From Vagococcus luciliae (GTDB lineage Bacteria > Bacillota > Bacilli > Lactobacillales > Vagococcaceae), in the NCBI RefSeq assembly GCF_024637875.1, contig NZ_CP102451.1, positions 308,501 to 372,500 on the forward strand: a stretch of DNA of 64,000 nt. Direction: 5' to 3'. Positions 19,328 through 27,248 of the stretch are shown here, one piece after another. The notes below the pieces were generated by a model, which saw only the letters and a program-made list of their open reading frames with translations, did not search any database and was not told the DNA's origin. Position 1 is the stretch's first letter, and every line of letters begins with the position of its first letter. Position numbers and translations under genes: made by a program.

Positions 19328-19360
19328 AAGAGAAAGAAAGACTTAAAAGGAGAATGACTG

Positions 19361-19744
19361 ATGATAAAAAAGCAACCGTCTACAAAGTCTAATAAAGAAA
19401 ATCATGTCAAAAAGTTTACTCGTTTTATCTCCCGTTCATCACAGAGATTTATTTCTTCTTTTTTAGATGATGAGTCAGAAAAGGAAAAGCATTTAGCTCT
19501 TATCCAGCAACAAATTAATAAAGCCATACTTCAAAAGAGTCTGGTGGTTCTTCAATATCAAGAGCCATCACAAGCTAGTTATGAAACACTTGTTGGCAGA
19601 ATTTATCAACATGCGATTAATCGCAATGCCTTAGTCATTAAATTACAAAAATCGAATGAAATCCGTATGATTTCGGCTAACTATATAAGGAAAATATCCA
19701 TCATCCACTCTAATCATTCTCAAAATTTATCAATTAGTAAATAA
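19361..19744 (+). CDS. small basic protein of unknown function
   Basis: 127 residues, not recognised. The first 35 residues are Lys/Arg/Ser-rich and probably disordered. A helix around DESEKEKHLALIQQQINKAI follows. The rest alternates like a small beta-barrel (SLVVLQYQEPSQASYETLVGR, NALVIKLQ), resembling YolD/SH3-like RNA- or DNA-binding folds; this is inference from pattern only. It has its own strong promoter and an AAAAGGAGA ribosome site, and stands alone on the plus strand between two minus-strand units. Confidence 0.75.
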   Translation: MIKKQPSTKSNKENHVKKFTRFISRSSQRFISSFLDDESEKEKHLALIQQQINKAILQKSLVVLQYQEPSQASYETLVGRIYQHAINRNALVIKLQKSNEIRMISANYIRKISIIHSNHSQNLSISK

Positions 19745-19745
19745 G

Positions 19746-19772
19746 CGAAACGACAACGATTGTTTCGTTTAT
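19746..19772. terminator. hairpin terminator between the 127-residue gene and acpS
   Basis: Arms 19746-19751 and 19762-19767 pair (CGAAAC/GTTTCG) with possible extra pairs inside. A T-rich stretch follows on the plus strand. It most likely ends the plus-strand gene. Confidence 0.55.
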
Positions 19773-19773
19773 T

Positions 19774-20124
19774 TTATTTTTCTAAAATAATCTGAGCAAA
19801 AGCTACTTCGTCTGTATGAGTAATGGACACATGAACCTGCCCTTCAAATATAGACTGATACACTATTGGTCGACCACTTTCTTCTGATAACACCTCAATA
19901 TCTTGAAATCCTACTTTTCCAATGCCTGTCCCATAAGCTTTTGAAAAAGCTTCTTTACACGCAAAACGCCCCCCTAGAAATTCTGTTTGTCTCTTTATTT
20001 TTAATGTTTCAAAGATTTCCAACTCACGAGACGTTAGCACACGGGAAATAAATTTAGGATTATTCTTTATAATATCTTCTATTCGATAGAGCTCTACAGC
20101 ATCTATACCAATTCCTATAATCAT
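19774..20124 (-). CDS. acpS: holo-[acyl-carrier-protein] synthase
   Basis: A 116-residue 4'-phosphopantetheinyl transferase that activates ACP for fatty acid synthesis. It has the N-terminal GIGIDAVELYRIE (Mg-binding Asp) and FLGGRFACKEAFSKAYGTGIG (Glu/Lys active site). The ATG is at 20122-20124 with a GGGAG site. It lies downstream of cshA; in many Firmicutes acpS is followed by alr, which is not the case here. Confidence 0.96.
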   Translation of the reverse strand: MIIGIGIDAVELYRIEDIIKNNPKFISRVLTSRELEIFETLKIKRQTEFLGGRFACKEAFSKAYGTGIGKVGFQDIEVLSEESGRPIVYQSIFEGQVHVSITHTDEVAFAQIILEK

Positions 20125-20202
20125 ATTGGCACTCCCTTTTTACGATAATTTTATTATAACGACATTAAAACAAAAAAGCGAATAGAATCATTTTATTACA
20201 AA

Positions 20203-20236
20203 TAAAAAATACCAATCTAATCTTATTAGATTGGTA
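20203..20236 (-). terminator. Rho-independent terminator after cshA
   Basis: A perfect 11-bp stem (20210-20220 with 20226-20236), a 5-base loop and a minus-strand T-run. It lies 6 bp past the cshA stop. Confidence 0.9.
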
Positions 20237-20242
20237 TAACTA

Positions 20243-21790
20243 TTATTTATCGTTGTTACGAATAACAAATCCACGTCCACCATCTTTTTTCTGTGAAGGT
20301 TTGTTGTTTGATTTATTGTTATTATTCTTTTTAGGTGCATCAGAATTGTTATAACGTTTTTTCTTGTTATATTGTTCTTTGCCACCACGGCCGCCACCTT
20401 TGTTGTTATTACGACGATTGTAGTTACCACCTTTACCACCACGGCCGCCTTTGTTATTTCCACGACGGTTTGGTAATGGACGTTCTGGGGTAATTTTTAC
20501 AGGAACTTCGGCTGCATCATCTTTAGAAATTTGTTTAATTAATAATGCCACTAAGTCTTCTGCAGTGTATTCTTCTAGTAAATCACTTGCTGCTAATTGA
20601 TATTTTTCTAAGCCATTTGCAGCTAATAAATCTTTAATTTCAGTAATTGCTGCTCCAATTTGTCCTTCTACTGCTTCTTTTTTAGAAGGTGGACGAAGAG
20701 GTGTCATACGTTTTTTCGTTAAATCTTCAATGACATGCAAGTATCCCATTTCATTTGGTGTAACAAACGTTACTGACATTCCTTCTTTACCAGCACGACC
20801 AGTACGACCGATACGGTGAACATAGCTTTCAGGATCTTGTGGAATATCATAGTTATACACATGACTCACACCAGAAATATCTAATCCACGTGCTGCCACA
20901 TCTGTTGCCACTAAAATATCTAACTCGCCATTTTTGAAGGCTTTTAAAATACTCATGCGTTTGTGTTGTGGTAAATCACCATGAATTCCTTCTGCTTTGT
21001 AACCACGCATTTCAAGTCCACGAGCCAATTCATCGACGCGACGTTTTGTACGACCAAAAACAATTGTCAACTCAGGTGATTGTACATCAAACAAACGTGT
21101 CATAACATCAAATTTTTCAAATTCTTTACAACGAACGTAATATTGATCAATTAGGTTAGCTGTCATTTCTTTTGCTTTGATACGGATATGTTCAGGGTCT
21201 TGCATGAATTTAACCCCAATACGTTTGATTGAATCTGGCATTGTTGCTGAGAATAATAATGTTTGGCGTTCTGCTGGAACTTTTGAGATGATGGCTTCGA
21301 TATCATCTAAGAATCCCATATTTAACATTTCATCTGCTTCATCTAATACAAGTGTTTCCACTGTATCTAATTTCAACGTACGGCGGTTAATATGGTCTAA
21401 TAAACGGCCAGGAGTTCCCACAACAATTTGTGGTTTGTTTTTTAACGCACGAATTTGTCGACCAATATCAGCTCCACCATAAACAGATTGAACTTTGACT
21501 TTTTTTTCTTTACCTAAACGATATAATTCTTCTTGTGTTTGGATAGCTAATTCACGCGTTGGCGCAATAACTAATGCTTGTAATACTGGTTTATTAGTAT
21601 CAATTTTATTTAACATTGGTAACCCAAATGCAGCTGTTTTACCAGTACCTGTTTGAGCTTGACCAATAACATCTCTTCCTTCTAACGCTAATGGTATTGT
21701 GGCACTCTGTACAGGTGTTGCTTCCTCAAACCCAATATTTTCGATAGCTTGTAATAAACTTTTTTCTAACTGTAATTCACTAAATTTCAA
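20243..21790 (-). CDS. cshA: DEAD-box RNA helicase CshA
   Basis: A 515-residue DEAD-box helicase of the RNA degradosome and cold-shock type. It has the Q motif (FEEATPVQ), AQTGTGKT (45-52), the DEAD box, the SAT motif and [10 protein letters not shown]. The C-terminal 80 residues are Gly/Arg/Asn/Lys-rich ([17 protein letters not shown]), an RNA-binding tail. The start is TTG at 21788-21790, 7 bases after AGGAGG; no other start fits. It is flanked by its own terminator. Confidence 0.95.
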   Translation of the reverse strand: MKFSELQLEKSLLQAIENIGFEEATPVQSATIPLALEGRDVIGQAQTGTGKTAAFGLPMLNKIDTNKPVLQALVIAPTRELAIQTQEELYRLGKEKKVKVQSVYGGADIGRQIRALKNKPQIVVGTPGRLLDHINRRTLKLDTVETLVLDEADEMLNMGFLDDIEAIISKVPAERQTLLFSATMPDSIKRIGVKFMQDPEHIRIKAKEMTANLIDQYYVRCKEFEKFDVMTRLFDVQSPELTIVFGRTKRRVDELARGLEMRGYKAEGIHGDLPQHKRMSILKAFKNGELDILVATDVAARGLDISGVSHVYNYDIPQDPESYVHRIGRTGRAGKEGMSVTFVTPNEMGYLHVIEDLTKKRMTPLRPPSKKEAVEGQIGAAITEIKDLLAANGLEKYQLAASDLLEEYTAEDLVALLIKQISKDDAAEVPVKITPERPLPNRRGNNKGGRGGKGGNYNRRNNNKGGGRGGKEQYNKKKRYNNSDAPKKNNNNKSNNKPSQKKDGGRGFVIRNNDK

Positions 21791-21911
21791 ATGATATCCT
21801 CCTAGTTTGTTGCTAAATCGACTGCTTTTCTTTTTATATAATGAAAAAAAATGAAAATAGGCATTCGTATAATACTATCATATTCTTAAATAATTAACAA
21901 TAAAACCTTGC

Positions 21912-23285
21912 CTATTCATGATTTTTTAATAAAAAATCAACAACTTCATTTAATCCCATTCCATTGCTTGCTTTCAGAAAAACAGTATCTTTTGGTTGTA
22001 GTTGACTTGATAAGTGTTCCATTAATTCTTTTTTTTCTGTTTTTTGGTAAAAATGAAGAGAACCTTTTGGCATTCTATCCTTTAACAGATTATAAAGAGC
22101 GTTCATTTGCTCGCCATACAAATAAACTTGATCAATATGATTTGGTGAAATATGCTCTGCGACACTTTCATGCATCTGGCTAGATAGTTCCCCTAATTCT
22201 AGCATGTCACCTAACACAATATATTTCTTGCCTTCTAATTCTAACGCAGAAAATGTGTCTAATACTAATTTCATTGCAGTTGGATTGGCATTGTATACAT
22301 CACTTAAGATATCAATGCCGTCATTTGTTTTCAACCATTCTGTTCTATTTTTAGTTAAATCAAATGTTTCTAGCCCATTTTTCATTTTTGAAACAGGTAT
22401 GCCAAAATGATGTCCAACCAATAAAGCAATCAAAGCATTTTTGACATTATAGCCACCCAAAACCGGAATTGAAAATACCTCTTCTTTAAATAAATTAGTT
22501 TTAAATTGAGTATTATGTTTCGTTTCTAATATAATTTCAGCTGTTAAAGTTGCTTCTGTCCCTACACCAAAGCTTTCGACTGATTGGGGCACATCAACAA
22601 CCAATCGTTTTAATAATGGCTCATCATTTGGAATAATTAAAATGCCTTCTTTTTTAAGACCTGAAGTGATTTCCATTTTAGCTTCAGCAATGCCAGCTCG
22701 TGATCCTAAATATTCGATATGAGATTCCCCAATCAATGTGATGGCTGCAATATCTGGTGTCGCAAGATTTGACAAGACTTCAATTTCACCTTTATGATCC
22801 ATCCCCATCTCTAAAACTAACATCTCTGTGTCTTCTGGCATGGATAAAATCGTGTAAGGCAAGCCAATATGATTATTATAATTACCTTGTGTTTTATATG
22901 TCTTAAATGTTTGTGATAACACAGCTGCCGTCATATCTTTTGTTGTTGTTTTCCCGTTACTCCCTGTAATTCCTATTACTTTAGGTGCACTTTTTTCTAA
23001 ATAAAAACGAGATAATTTTTGCAAGGCAACTAATGTATCTTCGACTTTAATATACGCAATATCTTCAGATAACTCTTTTTCTGATAAAACTAAAGAAGCT
23101 CCGTTATCAATGGCTTGCGGAATAAAATCATGACCATCTCTTGCTCCTTTTAGTGGAACAAACAAGCTATTTTCTTGCACTTTTCGTGTATCAAACTCTA
23201 CAGAGGAAATCGTTTGGTCATCTAAATGGTGAGCATAATTGATGCCTTCTACCGCTGCGACAATCTCTTTAATTAATAAGTTCAT
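21912..23285 (-). CDS. murF: UDP-N-acetylmuramoyl-tripeptide--D-alanyl-D-alanine ligase
   Basis: A 457-residue Mur ligase adding D-Ala-D-Ala, the product of the neighbouring ddl gene, to the UDP-MurNAc tripeptide. The ATP loop is GITGSNGKTTTKDM. Also visible are GNYNNHIG, VLEMGMDHKGEI and NKNRTEW/DVYNANPTAM. The ATG at 23283-23285 has an AAGGAGAG site; nine extra upstream residues in the open frame overlap the ddl terminator and are unlikely. Confidence 0.96.
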   Translation of the reverse strand: MNLLIKEIVAAVEGINYAHHLDDQTISSVEFDTRKVQENSLFVPLKGARDGHDFIPQAIDNGASLVLSEKELSEDIAYIKVEDTLVALQKLSRFYLEKSAPKVIGITGSNGKTTTKDMTAAVLSQTFKTYKTQGNYNNHIGLPYTILSMPEDTEMLVLEMGMDHKGEIEVLSNLATPDIAAITLIGESHIEYLGSRAGIAEAKMEITSGLKKEGILIIPNDEPLLKRLVVDVPQSVESFGVGTEATLTAEIILETKHNTQFKTNLFKEEVFSIPVLGGYNVKNALIALLVGHHFGIPVSKMKNGLETFDLTKNRTEWLKTNDGIDILSDVYNANPTAMKLVLDTFSALELEGKKYIVLGDMLELGELSSQMHESVAEHISPNHIDQVYLYGEQMNALYNLLKDRMPKGSLHFYQKTEKKELMEHLSSQLQPKDTVFLKASNGMGLNEVVDFLLKNHE

Positions 23286-23310
23286 AGCTCTCCTTCTTTC
23301 TCTTATCAAC

Positions 23311-23335
23311 AAAAAAAGTTGAACAAGTGTCCAAC
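23311..23335 (-). terminator. Rho-independent terminator between ddl and murF
   Basis: Arms at 23318-23325 and 23328-23335 pair with one G:U, followed by seven T residues on the minus strand. It lies 1 bp past ddl and 26 bp before murF, so murF needs read-through or its own promoter inside ddl. Confidence 0.8.
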
Positions 23336-23336
23336 T

Positions 23337-24386
23337 CTACAACTGCTCAACTTCAATTTGTTGTTTTTTTTCAAAACGTAGTTTAGCTAATTGAATCAAT
23401 TCTTCTAGTAAGTCACCATAATTTAATCCCATATTTTTCCATAGTAACGGATACATACTAAATGGTGTAAAACCTGGCATCGTATTCACTTCATTTAGGA
23501 ATACCTCATTATTAGCTGTTAAAAAGAAGTCACAGCGACTCAATCCACTACCATCTAGTGTTTGGTACGCTTTTTTAGCATAATATTGTAATGTTTCTTG
23601 TAATTCATCTGAAATATCTGCTGGAATTTGTAGTTCCACTTGGTTATCTAAATATTTTGATTCATAAGTATAAAATGCCACATCCTTAACAATCTCACCA
23701 GCTAAAGTTGTTCTAATTTCATCATTACCCAATACGGCAACTTCTAATTCGCGTGCTTCAATTCCTTGCTCCACAATGACACGTCGATCAAAACGAAACG
23801 CTTCATCTATCGCTTGAATTAATTCATCACGAGATTCTGCTTTATTAATTCCGACACTTGATCCCATATTTGCTGGTTTAATAAACATCGGGTAAATTAA
23901 ACTACCTTCACACTCTAATAATATTTCTTCTTGATGATCTTTGTAGCCATTTTTTGTGACAGCCACATAAGGTAATTGTGGAATGCCTATTTGTTGGAAT
24001 AATTGTTTGCCGATAATTTTATCCATGGCACATGCACTAGCCAAAACTCCCGCACCAACATACGGCATATTTAATACTTCAAATAACCCTTGAATCGTAC
24101 CATCTTCTCCATTAGGACCATGTAATACTGGAAAAATAACCGCATTTCCTTCTTTTAAATCACTTGGTAAAATAGGTTGAGCATTGGCAATCGTTAAGTG
24201 TAGAGATTCTTTATTTAAAGGTGCCTCATGATACACAGGTCCTTTTAGCCAATTACCCTCTTTTGTAATATAAACTAATTGAACTGAATAATAGTTGTAA
24301 TAAATTGCTTGTAAAATTGAAAAGGCCGATAGAATTGATACATCATGTTCAGCACTTTTACCACCATATACTAAAAAAATCTTCAT
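23337..24386 (-). CDS. ddl: D-alanine--D-alanine ligase
   Basis: A 349-residue ATP-grasp ligase for the D-Ala-D-Ala terminus of peptidoglycan. It has VYGGKSAEHDVSI at the N-terminus, HGPNGEDGTIQG, GSSVGI (lid) and the C-terminal NEVNTMPGFTP. The omega-loop region has ESKY (242-245); from family knowledge a Tyr here is typical of D-Ala-adding enzymes, while D-lactate-adding enzymes carry Phe. The ATG follows AGGAGG. A TATAAT at 24416-24421 is a likely -10 box. Confidence 0.96.
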   Translation of the reverse strand: MKIFLVYGGKSAEHDVSILSAFSILQAIYYNYYSVQLVYITKEGNWLKGPVYHEAPLNKESLHLTIANAQPILPSDLKEGNAVIFPVLHGPNGEDGTIQGLFEVLNMPYVGAGVLASACAMDKIIGKQLFQQIGIPQLPYVAVTKNGYKDHQEEILLECEGSLIYPMFIKPANMGSSVGINKAESRDELIQAIDEAFRFDRRVIVEQGIEARELEVAVLGNDEIRTTLAGEIVKDVAFYTYESKYLDNQVELQIPADISDELQETLQYYAKKAYQTLDGSGLSRCDFFLTANNEVFLNEVNTMPGFTPFSMYPLLWKNMGLNYGDLLEELIQLAKLRFEKKQQIEVEQL

Positions 24387-24484
24387 GGTTGTCCTCCTAA
24401 ATTTACTAGGACTTAATTATACTCCAGTTTTTAGCAAAATTCTATTCCTTATTTTTTATCTATATAAATAAAAGGAACACTGGA

Positions 24485-25258
24485 CTAAAACAATATCGGG
24501 TTATCTACCGTCTTAAAATACCATGACATCTTTTGATGTTGATAGATTAAAACACCCACTTTTTCTTCCAAAAATAATTGATTGCTCTCAATTTTTCTAA
24601 GATTATCTTCAACGACATGTACAGGTATTTTATACTCCCCATCATCTAGACCAACTTGTGAAAACTCAAATACAGTCCCTTCTTGCATAATACTTTTTAA
24701 CTCTTTTACTATATCGTATGATAAAGGCGTTATATTAGTATAGCGTTTTGAGAAGAGAGAGCGATTAGCATTTAATTGGTATAAAACTTTATCAGTAATT
24801 TTTTGAGATAAAGACTGGTAAAATTCGTCTATATTTCGATAATATACTTTCATCACTTCTTGTTCTGTCTCAAAAAAAGCATAATTGTTTTGTAATTTAT
24901 AAAAAAAAGGCGAACGCAACTGCATCTTCATATGAGATAAATACAATATTTCAGCAATTTCATTTGCTGTCAAACGTTTTAACGTATCGTACTCTTCAAA
25001 ATCTAGCCATTTAATTTCTCGCCTAGTATTATAATTTAAATTGCTTAAATATCGATCAACATTTTCCTGACCACGTATTACTCTAAATCCGGTATGCGCT
25101 TCATACTCTCCCTCTGGTTCACTAGCATCTAGCAATAGTAAGTTTTTGGGACGATGAATAGTATAACGATCAAAGTCTTGATGGCTAAGTCCTTTTGTTA
25201 AAACTGAGTTACTAATACCATCTAAATGAACATATATATTTTGTCGCAACACCTTCAC
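24485..25258 (-). CDS. conserved-looking hypothetical protein
   Basis: 257 residues, function not recognised. It is soluble with no signal peptide or membrane helix, rich in Leu, Tyr, Gln and Glu, and mixed alpha/beta. It contains two long helical stretches (about 95-180) and a C-terminal strand set ending in YQHQKMSWYFKTVDNPILF. The frame starts with GTG at 25256-25258; an internal GTG (25250-25252) and TTG (25247-25249) are also possible, and the best ribosome-site match (AGGTGA) overlaps the first codon, so the start is uncertain. It is divergent from the sortase gene. Confidence 0.7.
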   Translation of the reverse strand: MKVLRQNIYVHLDGISNSVLTKGLSHQDFDRYTIHRPKNLLLLDASEPEGEYEAHTGFRVIRGQENVDRYLSNLNYNTRREIKWLDFEEYDTLKRLTANEIAEILYLSHMKMQLRSPFFYKLQNNYAFFETEQEVMKVYYRNIDEFYQSLSQKITDKVLYQLNANRSLFSKRYTNITPLSYDIVKELKSIMQEGTVFEFSQVGLDDGEYKIPVHVVEDNLRKIESNQLFLEEKVGVLIYQHQKMSWYFKTVDNPILF

Positions 25259-25464
25259 CTATCTTTCTTCTACTAGTAATTTCCATTAATATAACTATAC
25301 CATTTTTCCTTAACAAAATGAACACATAAACCCTAGTAGTTTAATTACGTTTATATTACAAATCTAGTGAGGTATTTTTAAAAAACGACATAATAACGTA
25401 ACGTTTTATCGTCCTACTTTCTTTATTTTTAAAATTATTATGGTATGATAGTTGATAGAATTAC

Positions 25465-26256
25465 ATGAAAAAGGGGGTTAATATCATCTCTAACAAAAAT
25501 GATTCGTCACAAAACAAACGTTCAACAAAACATCAAACAAAAAAAAAATCTGTCGGGCAACGATTTAAAAATTTCTTTTTTAATCTAATAATGATTATTC
25601 TCTTTTTAGTAGGGATTGCATTAATTTTTAATAACCAGATTAAAAATTATCTTGTAAAAGAAAATACAGCACAATATCAAGTCAATAAAATAACTCGAGA
25701 TGATGTTATTAAAAATGAACAAAAAGAAGCAACTTTTGATTTTGATCAAGTAGAATCACTAGATTTCAATACTGTCACTAAATCACGTGGTCGTGATGTC
25801 GGAGATGTCGTGGGTGGTATTGCTATACCCAGCGTGGATCTAAATTTACCGATTCTAAAAGGGGTTTCTAATTACGTTATTTCTGTTGGAGCTGGAACGA
25901 TGAAACCCGATCAGAAAATGGGGTTTGGAAACTATGCTTTAGCTAGTCATTATATGTATGATCCGACTCTGTTATTTGCTCCCTTAGTTCGAGTGGAACT
26001 TGGATCTTCTATTTATCTCACAGATTTAGAGTATATCTATGAATATAAAGTTACCATGAAAGAATATGTAGAACCAACAAGAGTAGATGTTATTGAAGAT
26101 GTTCCTGAAAAACGTCAGGTTACTTTAGTCACTTGTGATACGTCTGGTGAACACCGTCTTATTTTACAAGGTGATCTCGTAAAAAAAGTAAATGGTAAAA
26201 AAGCACCAAAGGATATGCGTGATGCTTTTGAATTAGCACAAAATAATTATTATTAA
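25465..26256 (+). CDS. srtA: class A sortase
   Basis: A 263-residue membrane transpeptidase that joins LPxTG proteins to the cell wall. A basic cytosolic N-terminus precedes one membrane helix (about 37-55). The catalytic domain has His162 (ALASHYM), Cys224 (TLVTC) and Arg231 (EHRLILQGD), the sortase triad. The ATG at 25465 has no good ribosome site in front; an SD-like AAAGGGGG sits just inside the frame, but no ATG/GTG/TTG follows it in frame, so the start is not settled. It is flanked by a TATGAT box at 25444-25449 and a strong terminator. Confidence 0.93.
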   Translation: MKKGVNIISNKNDSSQNKRSTKHQTKKKSVGQRFKNFFFNLIMIILFLVGIALIFNNQIKNYLVKENTAQYQVNKITRDDVIKNEQKEATFDFDQVESLDFNTVTKSRGRDVGDVVGGIAIPSVDLNLPILKGVSNYVISVGAGTMKPDQKMGFGNYALASHYMYDPTLLFAPLVRVELGSSIYLTDLEYIYEYKVTMKEYVEPTRVDVIEDVPEKRQVTLVTCDTSGEHRLILQGDLVKKVNGKKAPKDMRDAFELAQNNYY

Positions 26257-26262
26257 CATAGC

Positions 26263-26308
26263 AAAAAGCATTGAACACAAGAATTTTTTCTTATGTTCAA
26301 TGCTTTTT
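26263..26308. terminator. bidirectional terminator between srtA and yhaM
   Basis: Long arms (about 26263-26283 with 26288-26308, one mismatch) bounded by A- and T-runs. It serves both convergent genes; its right end overlaps the yhaM stop codon. Confidence 0.9.
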
Positions 26309-27248
26309 AAATATTTGGTAAATAAAAATTTCGATTATCCAGTCCAAAAATACGTTCTGTATACTCCCCAGGATTTACTTGTTTTAATGATCCTAACATC
26401 ATTTGCATCGATGCATCTAAATTATCTAAATGATGCAATATTTCTGCTTCCATAATTTTAGGCCTAACAGGTGATCCATATTCCAACAAACCATGATGTG
26501 CTAATACAACATGCTTCAGAACTAGTACTTCCTCATCTAGTTCTGAAATATTTAATTCTATACAAGCCTTTGTTATTTCTTCATCAACCATCACAATATG
26601 CCCTAATAAATTTCCTGCTAAGGTATACTCTGTTGCGACAGGCCCTGATAGTTCATGTACTTTTCCCAAATCATGCAACATAACTCCTGCATATAAGAGA
26701 GAGGGATTTAATTCTGTGTATTCTTGTGAAACAGATTTTGCTAATCGTAACATGGTTAAAGTATGGAAAGCCAATCCTCCAGCAAATGCATGGTGATTAC
26801 GTTTTGCTGCTGGGTATTCAAAAAATTCTTTTTGATACTTACTAAGAATATGACGGACAATTCGATGCCATTTTGCTTGTGTAATATCTAATAAATAATC
26901 ATTAAATTCTTGCTTCATCTCATCAATATCAATCGGTGCTTTTTCCATGTATAATGACGGATCTGTCGGCTCACCTTCTTTAGCCAAACGAAGATGCATA
27001 ATTTTCACTTGCGGCATATTTTGATAAAGTTCACGCTTTCCATTCAACAACACAACATTTCCTGTAGTAAATGTCGCAATGTCTTCATCTGACGCACCCC
27101 AATACTTGCCATCTATTGTGCCTGAATTATCTTGGAATGTAAACGCAATGAATTTTTTTCCATTTCTCGCTACTCGAACATCCGCCGTTTTTAATAAGAC
27201 AAATGCTTCAAATGTTTCATCTACAGAAAGTTCTCTTAATTTTTTCAT
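26307..27248 (-). CDS. yhaM: 3'-5' exoribonuclease YhaM
   Basis: A 313-residue exonuclease: an N-terminal OB-fold domain (about 1-95, with FTFQDNSGTIDGKYW) and an HD phosphohydrolase domain (HHAFAGGLAFH, 152-162; HD pair 192-193; then HHGLLEYG). The combination is specific to YhaM. The ATG overlaps the yhaN stop (ATGA), giving the conserved yhaO-yhaN-yhaM operon. Confidence 0.93.
   Translation of the reverse strand: MKKLRELSVDETFEAFVLLKTADVRVARNGKKFIAFTFQDNSGTIDGKYWGASDEDIATFTTGNVVLLNGKRELYQNMPQVKIMHLRLAKEGEPTDPSLYMEKAPIDIDEMKQEFNDYLLDITQAKWHRIVRHILSKYQKEFFEYPAAKRNHHAFAGGLAFHTLTMLRLAKSVSQEYTELNPSLLYAGVMLHDLGKVHELSGPVATEYTLAGNLLGHIVMVDEEITKACIELNISELDEEVLVLKHVVLAHHGLLEYGSPVRPKIMEAEILHHLDNLDASMQMMLGSLKQVNPGEYTERIFGLDNRNFYLPNI

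Noticed and set aside
20188..20463. Val/Ile/Thr-rich frame over the cshA tail
   Set aside because: It is a frame shadow of the Gly/Asn-rich RNA-binding tail and crosses the terminator.
23337..24386. D-Ala-D-Lac ligase (intrinsic vancomycin resistance)
   Set aside because: ESKY with Tyr at residue 245 fits D-Ala-adding enzymes; no van-type neighbours are present.
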